A stretch of 64,000 nucleotides of DNA. It comes from Nitrospira defluvii. Lineage in GTDB: Bacteria; Nitrospirota; Nitrospiria; Nitrospirales; Nitrospiraceae. Each line of letters starts with the position of its first letter. Position 1 is the first letter of the stretch. The stretch is taken from positions 699,108-763,107 of the forward strand of contig NZ_CAJNBJ010000017.1 of assembly GCF_905220995.1 (NCBI RefSeq), in the 5' to 3' direction. Below the pieces are notes generated by a model that saw nothing but the letters and a program-made list of their open reading frames with translations, was not told the DNA's origin and did not search any database. The position numbers and the translations under genes were made by a program. Below are positions 49,455-59,900 of the stretch, piece after piece.

Positions 49455-50513
49455 TTATTGCTTGAGCGAAAGTCCCTCTGTCCTCGCCGGGGCAAATTGA
49501 AAGGGGACTCTCCGCACTCCGCCATTGCCTGATCGCGCCGGCAACCAAGTCGTTTGCCCGAGACGGCATCGCGGCCCATCGCCTTGCTTGGACAGCAGCC
49601 GAAAGGTCGGAATCCCCTCCTCGGGCATGAGCAGTTCCAGATCCGCATCGAATCGATCCTGGACGAACAACCGAACCAACGCCTCCATTCTTTCCATTCC
49701 CGTGCTGCCGGGTAGCAGGCTCACGAAGGTGTCGTGACTCATGGGACCCATCGTGAGGCGAAAGCTGGATTGCCGGTTGATGACTCGGTTTCCGAGCGCA
49801 CAATCCCGTCCCAGCGCGCAGTTCTGCCTTCCCAAGGTCGACTGCTGTTCCGGGGGAATCGCCACCCATCGGCCGGTGCATTGGGTGATCCGCACTTCAA
49901 TCCCATCGAACAAATCGCTCAACATCCCCTCCAGCGCCGACGCCGACCTCGGCCGCTGACTGAATAACCCCGCATACCGAAGAAGCCGGCTGACGGGCAG
50001 GCCGGTCTTTTCCGCCACCTCCTTCGCACCCAAGCCGAGAAAGGCCAACATGCGCTGCGAAAAGGGATCTTCGCCGGACGGGTCGAATTGGATGTGGTAC
50101 CGGTATTTGACCCACGCGCGGTAGAATAATGAAAGCAACCGGTGGTGGAACAGATCCAGGAAGGAGCGAACAGCCTCCTCCCCCTCCTCTTGAGCCATGA
50201 GATCTTCGGTGTAAAATGGCGGCAGCGGCGAGGTGGTCCCGTAGAGTCCCAAAAATGTCGTGGTCACACGGAACCGCAGCGGCTGCATTCTGCTCTTCTC
50301 CAGAGCGGCGATATCGGAGACAGGAAAAGCGAAGGAAAGCTCAGGACGAAACCGAAGCGCCTCCCCCTCGGCTGGTCCTTCGCCGCCGACCGCCGCCCTG
50401 GGACGGCAGAGCCGCTCCACGAGCGTGACCAATTGGAAGAAGGAGTAGTCCTGCGCCCTCCGAAGCAAATCCTCGACTAGAGGATGATCTGTTGTCCGAT
50501 CCTGCTCGGCCAT
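49455..50513 (-). CDS. tssG: T6SS baseplate protein TssG
   Basis: 352 residues. The TssG pattern appears as DYSFFQLVTLVERLCRP, SFAFPVSDIAALEKS, then FLGLYGTTSPLPPFYTEDL and FLDLFHHRLLSLFYRAWVKYRY. It joins TssF in the wedge of the baseplate. Its start lies 37 bases inside tssF, a strong sign of coupling. The C-terminal quarter carries the expected FRLTMGPM-type sheet. Confidence 0.93.
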   Translation of the reverse strand: MAEQDRTTDHPLVEDLLRRAQDYSFFQLVTLVERLCRPRAAVGGEGPAEGEALRFRPELSFAFPVSDIAALEKSRMQPLRFRVTTTFLGLYGTTSPLPPFYTEDLMAQEEGEEAVRSFLDLFHHRLLSLFYRAWVKYRYHIQFDPSGEDPFSQRMLAFLGLGAKEVAEKTGLPVSRLLRYAGLFSQRPRSASALEGMLSDLFDGIEVRITQCTGRWVAIPPEQQSTLGRQNCALGRDCALGNRVINRQSSFRLTMGPMSHDTFVSLLPGSTGMERMEALVRLFVQDRFDADLELLMPEEGIPTFRLLSKQGDGPRCRLGQTTWLPARSGNGGVRRVPFQFAPARTEGLSLKQ

Positions 50514-52297
50514 GAATACTGTTCTCCCTGCTCGATTTCGTTCACGACCAATTGAGTAAACGAGTTCACCGAGGCGTAGAGTGCAAAAAACTCGGAGAGC
50601 ACGCTTGCAAACAAGAACAAGTCCCCCTCCCCGGCGAAGTGGTCTTGCTTCAGCGAGAGGATGATCTCCGTTCCACGGATCGGAACGCCGTGGAAGAGAT
50701 GATCCTTCCCTCGACTCTGGACATCCACAATGCCTTCCAACAATCTGGCCTGGGCACGTCTCGCTTGATCATCCTGGCGCGCTGCAAAATTATACAGATC
50801 CAACAACCCACGCAGTGCCTCGACGCTGGTCAAGGAGCGATAGTTCAACGAGAGATGAGACAGCAGGCGCCAATGGAGATCTCCACCGACCGGCGCACGA
50901 CACGGAGCAGACACTCGGATAATGTTCTTGAATTGCGCGAATCCCGGCGAACTGTCCGTCGGCACCTGAATGTCTCCGACGCGAAGTTTCCCGGCCGCAT
51001 CTCGATTGGTGCAGGTCAAATTGAACGTCACGATCTCGGTCGGGACTTCCGCGCCACGGACCGGAATTTCATCCGCATTCACGAACGACACATAGGTCTC
51101 GGCTCCGCCTTTGCTCGCCACGGATTGCCGAAGGTGTGTCTGGTAATAGACCGTGGCAGTGGATTTGCCATCACCATGGCGAAATGAGTAGAAAGGCTCG
51201 TAGTGCAATTCCTCCCCCGTCCCACGCAGGTGTCCGTTCGCGCCGTCGACCGAAAAGATTTCATACTGCATGGCCTGGGCAGCCGACGGGCGGACGAGGT
51301 ATTCGGTCCGTTCATGGCTGATCTGGATCGGTTGGGAATCAGAGGTGAATAGATTGACGATCGGCGTACAGAACAACCGGACATGCTCTTTGGACACCCG
51401 CAAGGACGCCGGTGGCGCGTTCGTGAACAGGATGAGGATCTCGAACGTCGCGGCGGAGGCTCGCCGGGATAACGGCTGAAGGTCTGACAGATCCACGGCA
51501 AGAAACTTCTGAGGAAAGGTCAGATATTCCTGGAGCAAGCGATACCCGTCGAAGGCTGTCTTGGGGTAGGGTAGCAGTGCCGCTTCCCTGGACAAGCCAA
51601 AAGGCTGAATCTGACAGTCCGGCAGCCCGATTTCTTCTACCGGGCGACCCTGCGCGAGCAGGCGCAGCCTGATCTTGCTCACGTGGCGACAGAGCCAATA
51701 ATAGAGGGTGTAGGCAGGCTCCCCAACCAAGTACAGTCGGAGCCGCTCGACCTGCGCCTGCGCCAATGTGGCTCCGGGCAGAAGGACGAACCGAAGACGG
51801 AGCGCGGAATGACCGCCGCTGGCCGCCTCCAAGGACACCTGTTCGAGCTGAAAGGGATAGAGGTCCACATCGGCAGTGGTCCGAAAGCGGCATCCCGTCC
51901 CATCGACCTTGCCAGACTCCACTTCTGTTTCGAGGGCTGGAATGCGTTTGCGCTCGGTGACCGCGCCGGGAATCGGTGCAAATTCCAGGAGACTCATGGC
52001 GGGGATGGGGCGCAGGTAATGCGGCCACAACAAATTCATGACCCCGTGGATCAGTTCGGGGAATTCATCGTCCAGTTTCTGCCTGATCCGACCCGTCAGG
52101 AATGCGACACCCTCAAGCAATCGTTCCACGTCGGGGTCGCTCCCGACGTCGGCCAGAAAGTGCGCCTCTTTGGGATGCGCTTCGGCGAACTCACGTCCCA
52201 TCTGCCGAAGGAACTCGAGCTCGTCCTTATAGTATCGATTGAACGTCACGGCCTTCACCTCTGCATGGCCCCACGAAACGGCAGGTATGCGGATCAC
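50477..52297 (-). CDS. tssF: T6SS baseplate protein TssF
   Basis: 606 residues, usual TssF length. Typical phrases: FNRYYKDELEFLRQMGREFAEAHPKEA, then DPDVERLLEGVAFLTGRIRQKLDDEFPEL and HYLRPIPAMSLLEF. It forms the baseplate wedge with TssG and TssE. It starts in a four-base overlap with the tssE stop and ends inside the tssG start region. Confidence 0.95.
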   Translation of the reverse strand: MIRIPAVSWGHAEVKAVTFNRYYKDELEFLRQMGREFAEAHPKEAHFLADVGSDPDVERLLEGVAFLTGRIRQKLDDEFPELIHGVMNLLWPHYLRPIPAMSLLEFAPIPGAVTERKRIPALETEVESGKVDGTGCRFRTTADVDLYPFQLEQVSLEAASGGHSALRLRFVLLPGATLAQAQVERLRLYLVGEPAYTLYYWLCRHVSKIRLRLLAQGRPVEEIGLPDCQIQPFGLSREAALLPYPKTAFDGYRLLQEYLTFPQKFLAVDLSDLQPLSRRASAATFEILILFTNAPPASLRVSKEHVRLFCTPIVNLFTSDSQPIQISHERTEYLVRPSAAQAMQYEIFSVDGANGHLRGTGEELHYEPFYSFRHGDGKSTATVYYQTHLRQSVASKGGAETYVSFVNADEIPVRGAEVPTEIVTFNLTCTNRDAAGKLRVGDIQVPTDSSPGFAQFKNIIRVSAPCRAPVGGDLHWRLLSHLSLNYRSLTSVEALRGLLDLYNFAARQDDQARRAQARLLEGIVDVQSRGKDHLFHGVPIRGTEIILSLKQDHFAGEGDLFLFASVLSEFFALYASVNSFTQLVVNEIEQGEQYSWPSRIGQQIIL

Positions 52298-52707
52298 TCG
52301 GCGATCTCGACTCGTCCCGCCGGACTGATCTCCGTCCGAAATTCCACGTGTGGTTCCCTCTCGCTAATGAGTGCCCCTGCGATTTCGAACCGCAGGATCG
52401 ACTGCCCCGGTTCCGAAGGCACGTGCGTGACCGAGACGTCATGCAACCTGGGCTCGAACCGAGTAATGGTTCGCAGGATCGCAGCCTGTACCTCCTCCAC
52501 TGCCGCTGCCTGGTCCTGCACCAACTCCGTGAGATCCGGCATCCCATAGTCCGGCTGAATCAAGACCTGATCCGGCCTGGTATTCAGCAGTTTCCTGAGG
52601 TGCCGAAGGATCGACTCTGCCAGCAGGTGGGGGCTTTCCCTGGGTGCCTTCGGACTTGCCGACCGCTCATCCCCCAATCGTTCCAACAAGCGACCTTCTC
52701 GTCCCAT
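52294..52707 (-). CDS. tssE: T6SS baseplate protein TssE (gp25-like)
   Basis: 137 residues. The gp25-like core is visible: LAESILRHLRKLLNTRPDQVLIQPDYGMPDL, then RTITRFEPRLHDVSV with the catalytic-looking Glu of the EPR motif present. It connects the sheath to the baseplate. Its ATG is 16 bases after hcp and its stop overlaps tssF by four bases. Confidence 0.92.
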   Translation of the reverse strand: MGREGRLLERLGDERSASPKAPRESPHLLAESILRHLRKLLNTRPDQVLIQPDYGMPDLTELVQDQAAAVEEVQAAILRTITRFEPRLHDVSVTHVPSEPGQSILRFEIAGALISEREPHVEFRTEISPAGRVEIAE

Positions 52708-52723
52708 ATTTTCTCCGTCTCAC

Positions 52724-53209
52724 CTACTTCGGAACCTTCCAGTCATCCTGGGCCTCCTTCTTATCCACCTCATGCCGCCAAATGGCTTTTCGATACCGGA
52801 ACGACACCTCCTCCATATGGCCCAGGTGTCCGAACGCTTTGTCGAGACAGTTCTGCATCGAGGGATGCATTTCAATCACAATCCCATCCTCGAACTTGGT
52901 CGTGAAATAATGTTCCTCCGTCCCGTCCTTCGCGATGCGGTACCATTTGATCGTGATGGTCTTCAAATGTTCTCCGGTGCAGAGCGCCTGATACAAAAGC
53001 GGCGAGGCCTTATCCACCTCCTTCACGATCGTGGCCGCACCGTGGACGCGCTTCCCCGACGCAAGCCCCGTTTGTGGATCGGAGGGAATGTGCACCTTAT
53101 GGTCGAACGCCTGGACGAGAATCGTTCCCTCTCGTCCCTTCTGATCACACGACCCTTCGATCTTGCCTTGTTTTTCTCCTTCAATTTCCAAGTAGGCTGG
53201 AATCGGCAT
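52724..53209 (-). CDS. hcp: T6SS tube protein Hcp
   Basis: 161 residues of the Hcp1 fold: PAYLEIEGEKQGKIEGSC, then IHIPSDPQTGLASGKRVHGAATIVKEVDKASPLLYQAL, then ITIKWYRI with the closing VSFRYRKAIWRHE. Hcp hexamers stack into the inner tube. It is placed between tssC and tssE, a common order. No effector extension. Confidence 0.95.
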   Translation of the reverse strand: MPIPAYLEIEGEKQGKIEGSCDQKGREGTILVQAFDHKVHIPSDPQTGLASGKRVHGAATIVKEVDKASPLLYQALCTGEHLKTITIKWYRIAKDGTEEHYFTTKFEDGIVIEMHPSMQNCLDKAFGHLGHMEEVSFRYRKAIWRHEVDKKEAQDDWKVPK

Positions 53210-53226
53210 AATGCGCTCCTCCTTTC

Positions 53227-54714
53227 CTATTTCTTCTTATCGAGCCGACCGACCAGGGACAGCGTGAAAAAGGCACCCATATATTTGATATGCGGCACCA
53301 CTTTCAGATCGACCCGATACCAGCCGGGATTACCCTCCACATCGCTGACCGTCACCTGAGCATCCCGGAGTGGACGCCGCCGCCGCACTTCTGGCGTGAC
53401 GACATCCTGCGCAGACACGTACTGGCTGATCCAGGTATTGAGTTCCCGTTCCAGATCCGCCCGGTCTTTCGTGCTCCCAAGCTGCTCGGTTTGGAGCACC
53501 TTGAGGTAATGGGCCAAACGATTGACAATGAAGAGGTAGGGCAATTGCGTGCCCAATCGATAGTTGGCCTCCGCCACCTTGCCCTCCGCACTCTGGCCGA
53601 AGGTCTTAGGGCGTTGGCAGGAGTTGGCCGAGAAAAAGCAGGCGTTGTCCGAGCCCTTCCGCATGGTCAAGGCGATGAAGCCCGCATCGGCCAATTCCTT
53701 TTCGCGCTCGCCGGAAATCAGGATTTCCGTCGGTATCTTCGTCTCTATCCCGCCCATCGACTCGAACAGATGGACCGGCAGGTCCTCCACCGTCCCGCCG
53801 CTGATCGGACCGATGATGTTGGTATACCAGCGTGACTTGGCGAAACTGTCGGTCAGACGCGTGGCGAATGCGAATGCCGTATTGCCCCACAGGTAACTCT
53901 CGTGGCCGTTGCTGAGCGATTCGGTGTAATTGAAGACCTTCGCCGGGTTCGCCTCCTGACTGTAGGGCAGCCGCAGCAGAAACCGCGGCAAGCAGAGACC
54001 GACGGATCGAGCATCCTCGGAATCGCGGAAGGCGTTCCATTTGATGTACTGTGGGCCTTCAAAATGCGTCTTCAAATCTCTAAGGTTCGGCAGGCGGAGA
54101 AAACTCTCCATGCCGAAGAATTTCGGTCCGGCCGCCGCAAGGAACGGGGCATGCGCCATCGTGGCCACACTAGCGACATACTGCAGCAGCTTGACGTCCT
54201 GCGGGCCCGGACCGAAGTCATAATTGGCGATCATGGCGCCGATGGGATTTCCGCCGAACGTGCCGAACTCGGCCGTGTACAGATGCTTGTACAGGGCGGA
54301 CTTGGTGACATCCGGCGCCTCCAAAAAATCGGTCAGCAATTCTTCTTTCGACACGTTCAAGATCTCGAACTGGATGTTTTCTCGAAACTCGGTCCGCTCC
54401 ACGGCCAGCTTCAGCCCGCGCCACGCGGATTCCAACTTCTGAAACGTCGCGTGATGCAGGATGGCGTCGACCTGTGCGCTGAGTTTTCTGTCCAACTCGG
54501 CGATCATATCGACGACCATGGCCTGGTTGACCTTCATATCCTTCCGCTCCGGCACGAGGAGGGCCCGTACGATCGCCTCAAGGCCCTGTCTCGCCGGAGA
54601 ATAGGCTTCTTCTTGCGGACGGATATCGATGGACGCCAACATCTGCTCGATCAAGCTGGGTTCGGCTTCTGCCACCGGTGTTTTGGTGGATGGGGTCTCT
54701 TGTGTTTCCGCCAT
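53227..54714 (-). CDS. tssC: T6SS sheath large subunit TssC (VipB)
   Basis: 495 residues. Diagnostic phrases include LHHATFQKLESAWRGLKLAVERTEF, then NPIGAMIANYDFGPGPQDVKLL, then LSLVGRLDKK at the end. With TssB it builds the contractile sheath. It follows tssB after 27 bases and precedes hcp by 17. Confidence 0.96.
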   Translation of the reverse strand: MAETQETPSTKTPVAEAEPSLIEQMLASIDIRPQEEAYSPARQGLEAIVRALLVPERKDMKVNQAMVVDMIAELDRKLSAQVDAILHHATFQKLESAWRGLKLAVERTEFRENIQFEILNVSKEELLTDFLEAPDVTKSALYKHLYTAEFGTFGGNPIGAMIANYDFGPGPQDVKLLQYVASVATMAHAPFLAAAGPKFFGMESFLRLPNLRDLKTHFEGPQYIKWNAFRDSEDARSVGLCLPRFLLRLPYSQEANPAKVFNYTESLSNGHESYLWGNTAFAFATRLTDSFAKSRWYTNIIGPISGGTVEDLPVHLFESMGGIETKIPTEILISGEREKELADAGFIALTMRKGSDNACFFSANSCQRPKTFGQSAEGKVAEANYRLGTQLPYLFIVNRLAHYLKVLQTEQLGSTKDRADLERELNTWISQYVSAQDVVTPEVRRRRPLRDAQVTVSDVEGNPGWYRVDLKVVPHIKYMGAFFTLSLVGRLDKKK

Positions 54715-54741
54715 GGCCTGTCCTCCTCCGGCATGAATAGA

Positions 54742-55239
54742 CTATCGCGGTTCTCCCGCGCCCAATTCTTTGAGCAAGCGCTCACGCGCCTCCACGTCAC
54801 TGAGCAAACTGTCGATCTTTTTTTTGAAGGCCGGCACATTGCCGAGGGGGCCCTTCAACGACTGCAATGCCGCCCGCAGCTCCAGCAGCTTATTGAGTTC
54901 CGGAACCTGTTGCGCGATCGAGTCGGGGCTGAAATCCTTCAAGCCGTTGATGCGAATGGCGACCGGAAGATCCTCGCCCTCTTTGCCGGAAAGTCGATTC
55001 GGCACCGTCATCGACAACTCCAGACTCAGACTCCGCATCCTCTCGTCGAAATTGCTCTTGTCGACTCCAATTTTCTTTCTGTCCTCTAACGGCGTATCGT
55101 CAGGCCTCAACGTGAAATCACCCATAAACACCATTTTCAAGGGCAGTTCCTTTTCTTCCGGGACACCCTCCGTGGCGGGTTTGAAGACGATATTGACTCT
55201 CTCTTCCGGTGCCACCGACCCTTCTTTGCCACCTGCCAT
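54742..55239 (-). CDS. tssB: T6SS sheath small subunit TssB (VipA)
   Basis: 165 residues. Family pattern: GSVAPEERVNIVFKP, then KELPLKMVFMGDFTLRPDDTPLEDRKKIGVDKSNFDERM, and INGLKDFSPDSIAQQVPEL. A partner of TssC in the sheath. Good ribosome site (AAGGAGCG) and the usual length. Confidence 0.95.
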   Translation of the reverse strand: MAGGKEGSVAPEERVNIVFKPATEGVPEEKELPLKMVFMGDFTLRPDDTPLEDRKKIGVDKSNFDERMRSLSLELSMTVPNRLSGKEGEDLPVAIRINGLKDFSPDSIAQQVPELNKLLELRAALQSLKGPLGNVPAFKKKIDSLLSDVEARERLLKELGAGEPR

Positions 55240-55290
55240 GGCGCGCTCCTTCCTGTGTGAATCCTCGCAAGGAGGACTCGCTGGTTGACG

Positions 55291-56901
55291 CTATCGTTCG
55301 ACTCGTGCCGATTGGTGTTTGCCTTCCATATCCAAGCCCGACAGCATGTCCACCCGGGAAATGCGGCGGTGAACCGCCTCGGCCCGATCGGCCCATTCCG
55401 CCGCGGGTGGCCTTGCGTCCTTCAGCAACTGCTGGAGGACCTGCCACATCGTCTTCCACACATCGACCGACAAGGTCGGTTCCCAGGCGTCGAGGGCAAA
55501 CCGTACGATGGCCTCATCGAGGCCTTCCAGTTGCGACAGCGCGACTTTGAGATGCCCGGCCAGGAGACAGAGCTTGGCCGCATCCAGTCTCAACAGAAAC
55601 CGCTCTCGTTCCGAGCAGGAGCCGGCTGATTCGTTCTGCAACAGCGCGATCGCTTCTTTCAGGCGTCCCTGCTCCGCCAACGTCGCGGCTTGCACATACA
55701 GGTCGTCAAGCCGGTTGCCCTCCAGCCCAGGCTTAATCGCGCCTCCTCTCTCGGAATCTGTCACATCAGCGGTGGTGCCCTGCAGTGCACCGATCCATTG
55801 TCTGGTCTCTTCGTCTGCAAAGGGCATATCGTCGGAAAATCGGCAGCCCGCGAGTTCCGGCAGTCGCTCGATCAAGGTTCTGACCTCATCTTCCATCGCT
55901 GTTTTTGCCTGCCGGTACGACGCTCCGAGTTGGCCCAACGCACGAGCCGCCATCCGATGGGGGTCAAGCCAGAACGGGGTCTCGGGACATTGCGACTCGA
56001 TCTGCTCCAGAAGTTGAGCCCATACCCCCTTGGCATACAGCTCTTGGTATCGGTGGACGACATGAGGGGTGGGCGGAGGGATGCGCGACAAGCCATCGTC
56101 AATGGGTGAGGGCATCTGAAGCGTCGCCCACATGGTGGCCCGCACCAAGCGATAGGGCCACGGCAACGAGGAGTCTTGGCCCCTTGCGAACAGAGCGGCG
56201 CGCCGAATAAGGTCTCCGGCTTCGCGCAATGCATTGCGACAATCGTCCGCCGTGGTGATGGAGCGCGGCCCACCGGAGGTGGTCGGTGGCCCGGCCGCTC
56301 CGTGACTCTCTTGGCCCTTGCCTTCCGGCTTCGGTTCGGGCTGCCCCAGCTGTTCGATCTGCCGTGCGATTTCATTCCGCAGTCCCGCAAAACCGGGGGC
56401 CTTGTCCGCTGCCTTCTCGACGAGCAGCGTCTCAAGCACACGCAGGAGTTCTTCGCAGGTCCGCAACGGGTCGAGATCGTGAGACGAGAACCCTCTCTCG
56501 CCAAAGGCCGTTTGGAGTCTGCCCTCCAACCAGACCAGCACGTCCATGCGCTTCTGCACTCGCTTGGCTTCCGGATAGAGCGAATCCCAGTACCGGGCCA
56601 GCATGTCTCGCAAGCAAGCCAGTCCGGCTGCGAGCCCTGGAATCCCTTCTTCATGCAATAAGCCGAGACAGGCATAGGCCGCCGCCAAGAGGTCTTTCGA
56701 TTTGTCGGCCAGGACTATCCGCCCCCCCGCCACAACTTGCCTCCAGTTCACCTGTTCGTGGGAGAGAGACTCCAGCTTTTGGATCTCATCCTGCATGGAG
56801 AGAAAGTCGGCATCGTCCCGGACAGGGTTGCCGGCGGGTGCATCGGCGCGAATGGGTTTGGCTCCGATGGCCTGCCACTCCATGGTTAAGTCGGTCACCA
56901 T
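55291..56901 (-). CDS. tssA: T6SS protein TssA
   Basis: 536 residues. The N-terminal ImpA_N domain is clear (DFLSMQDEIQKLESLSHEQVNWRQV), followed by a long helical middle and a C-terminal region with LKEAIALLQNESAGSCSERERFLLRLDAAKLCLLAGHLKVAL, a VasJ-like end. TssA organises baseplate docking and sheath growth. The start could be the ATG at 56901 or six codons later; neither has a strong ribosome site. Confidence 0.88.
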   Translation of the reverse strand: MVTDLTMEWQAIGAKPIRADAPAGNPVRDDADFLSMQDEIQKLESLSHEQVNWRQVVAGGRIVLADKSKDLLAAAYACLGLLHEEGIPGLAAGLACLRDMLARYWDSLYPEAKRVQKRMDVLVWLEGRLQTAFGERGFSSHDLDPLRTCEELLRVLETLLVEKAADKAPGFAGLRNEIARQIEQLGQPEPKPEGKGQESHGAAGPPTTSGGPRSITTADDCRNALREAGDLIRRAALFARGQDSSLPWPYRLVRATMWATLQMPSPIDDGLSRIPPPTPHVVHRYQELYAKGVWAQLLEQIESQCPETPFWLDPHRMAARALGQLGASYRQAKTAMEDEVRTLIERLPELAGCRFSDDMPFADEETRQWIGALQGTTADVTDSERGGAIKPGLEGNRLDDLYVQAATLAEQGRLKEAIALLQNESAGSCSERERFLLRLDAAKLCLLAGHLKVALSQLEGLDEAIVRFALDAWEPTLSVDVWKTMWQVLQQLLKDARPPAAEWADRAEAVHRRISRVDMLSGLDMEGKHQSARVER

Positions 56902-56941
56902 GTCGTCGTTCGCCTTTCGCTCCCCTCACCCATGGCTTCCA

Positions 56942-59900
56942 TCAGGGGCATTTGAACTTCGCAAAGAAACCCGGGGCGAAGGGATGTTTCACATGCTCCG
57001 CCTTCAAATCAAACCGGATGACCACGGGATCCTTCATGCCGATCGAGAATTTCCAGGACAACCGGTATTCCGTCGGACTGATCGGAACAGGGCGGCCTTC
57101 CTGCAGCATCCTGAACAGCCCCCACCGCCCTTCATACTGTTTCGTGTAGCTCTTGCGCTGCGCTTCATCGGTGCCGACCGCGATCTGCAGCAGCGCTCCG
57201 CGTTCGTCCGAACGGCCGGTCCATTGGAACGGCGTGTAGAATTCCGGACCCATTTGATAGGTCAGTTCTTGCCCCTCAATCATCAGGCGAATTTCACTCA
57301 AGCCCACCCCGCCGGTCGCATGGGGCTTCAGCTCGAAGGGAACTTTTGGCTCCGGACTGCCCGAGGGGAACAGGGCGTCCGAAATGACCTTCACTTGCTG
57401 GAGAGCGGTTCCGGGGACGGTATCGGCAGAGGCCCCCGTCTTCGCAATTTCCTCTGCGGAGACCGGACTGACGTTCGACTTGTAAAACGCCAGCAACCGC
57501 CCGCTTTGAGGATTGAAGAAATCGATCAAGTTGGGAATCGTCACTTCATCCGCGCTGTCCGGACGGAATGGGTACAGACTTCCGATCGCCTGGGCACAAT
57601 CTCGACTGAGTTCCTGCCTCTTTTCCACATCGACCATGTGGATCGGCTGCAGGAGAAGCTGTTCCGCTGAGGATCGAATCCTTTGATCGAGACGGCCCGT
57701 GATGGCCGCCAGGCGGTGTTCGGCCTGCAGTTGCTCGGAGGAAGGCGCGCCCCCCTCCACGCTTCGGCTTAAGGCATCCCGTAACTGTTGCAACTCCTGC
57801 ATATACTGTTTCAACGGCGCCCCCTGGTTTTCTGGGCAGGACACGACGAATTCATGCAGGGAATGAAACGCTTCCGCGACGGGATGCGGCGAAGCACTGC
57901 CGTGAATCCAACCTTTGCTGACATCGCACACAAAGTCCGACAATTTGCTGAACGACGTGTGTTCGTCCACCGCCTTCAGCAGCGCGACGAGGACGGAGTT
58001 CTCCTGCGTCAACCCTTGCAGGAGCGTGATCGTCTCTTCCCGCGTACTCACGGCACGCAGTTTCACGGCGGCAAGAAATTGCAACCAGCGGCGGATATAG
58101 TCTTCGCGATACAACGTATGAATACGTCTCTCGACCTCTGCGCGCGGATCTTTAGGCACATCGAGGACCCACGAATCCGCGTAGGCCCGATCCAAGATCC
58201 GATCCATGACCTTGCGGAACAAACCGTTGTCGAATTGAGGCGTAAAAAACCCGGGAATCTCGTCGCTGCTTTCGAGCAGGCTGGTCTTTTGCCCCTGCAG
58301 GAGAGAAGCCAGCGTCACAGGGACCGGTTTGTATTGCTGCATCACTTCACGTTGGATGCGAGCGTAGATCCGCTCGGGGTAGGGCGATTGTTGCAACGCC
58401 GCTCTTGTCGCCGATACCAGGCCAAGATCTCGTGGGAAGGGAACCTGGTCCGGTTGCAACAGGCGACTGTAGAGGTCGATCTGCCGATCGATCGTGTTTT
58501 TCACATCGGCGGTCGCAGCCTTCTGGCCATACCGGGCCGGAAGGAGGTCCTGCCAAATCCGCCTGAGCCAGTCGGCAAGGAACGGCCGGTCCAGATGACC
58601 TGGCTCGGTCGCCCCCGACGTATAGGACAGCATGAGGTAGGTCTTGAGGTAGGAATAATAAAAATCGCTGTCGTGGGCCTGTGGCGCTCGGGATGGGTCG
58701 GCGGCGAATCCTCTGAGGTTCTCTTCCATATGCGTGCGCGTCTGGTCTCGATAGAATTTGTGGAACAAGCCGAGGTAGAAGTCTCGCGCGACAGGGTAGA
58801 GAGTCGTTTCTCGGTTCATGCCCCAGCGACGCGCCAAGGGCGGTCTCGTTTCGTGATCGGCCTGAAGAACCTCGATCTGTTGCCGGAATTGTTCAAGATC
58901 CCTGTCTTGTATCCCCTCCATAAAGGGTTTGGCCTCTCGGATAATCGCCTGATACACGTGGCCGGCGCTGGCTTCGATCCGATTGTGGAGGTCTCGATTC
59001 AAGGAAAAGGAATAGAGTGAGGCTCCGACAAACGCCACACCGGCCGCCGCCGTCCCGGCAGCCAGCGCCCGTGTCTTCAGCAGCAGACGACGCTGCACCC
59101 CGATCGAAGGGTGGGCAAGTCCTTGATCCGGAACGACGATCCCGCTGAACAGGTGTTTCACGAAGTAGGGTCTCTTTTCCCGTGGTTCTATAGGCGGAAC
59201 CCCACCTCGTTCCTGGAGGCCGGCACGACGATTCACAAGCTGTATGACACCGTCCAGCGAGGGCCCTTCTTGAGTCGCGCTGGTGAGATAAAACCCTCTG
59301 AACAGCGGTCTGTCCTGAAACTGGCCGGGCTGGAACAGCAGATCGACGAAGCGAGTGAGGTTCGGCTTGGCCAAGGCCAGGTTCAAGGGAAAGCAGAAAA
59401 TTTCCCTCGCCTTCTTCGAGCCGAGCACGGAAAGCAGTCGGGCATGACGCCGAACCAACAACGTTTGTAGCAATTCCGAGAAGGCTGTATCGAACTGTTT
59501 CTGAGGCGTCCCGCTGGACGCCGTTCCCGCGGAAAAGGTATGGCCCCATACCTGCTCCTCGCGACCGGCGTGATCTAAATCCTCAAAAAACTCAGCGAAC
59601 CCACGCAACACGTCGCACTTCGTGAACACCAGATAGACGGGAAAGACCACACCAAGTCGTTGGATGATCTCTTCCAACCGCGCGCGGATCTGCTTTGCCT
59701 GCACATCTACATCCTTCTCCCTTGCTGCGAACAGGTCCGGCAGGCTCACCGTGACCATGACGCCGTTCACGGCATTCTCTTGGCGGTGGGCTGCAATCGA
59801 CTCCAACAGCACCGACCACTCGCCGCGAGCCTCATCCCCCACGGCGCAGTGACCCGCCGTGTCGATGAATAGGGCTTCGTTCGTACACCACCAGTCACAG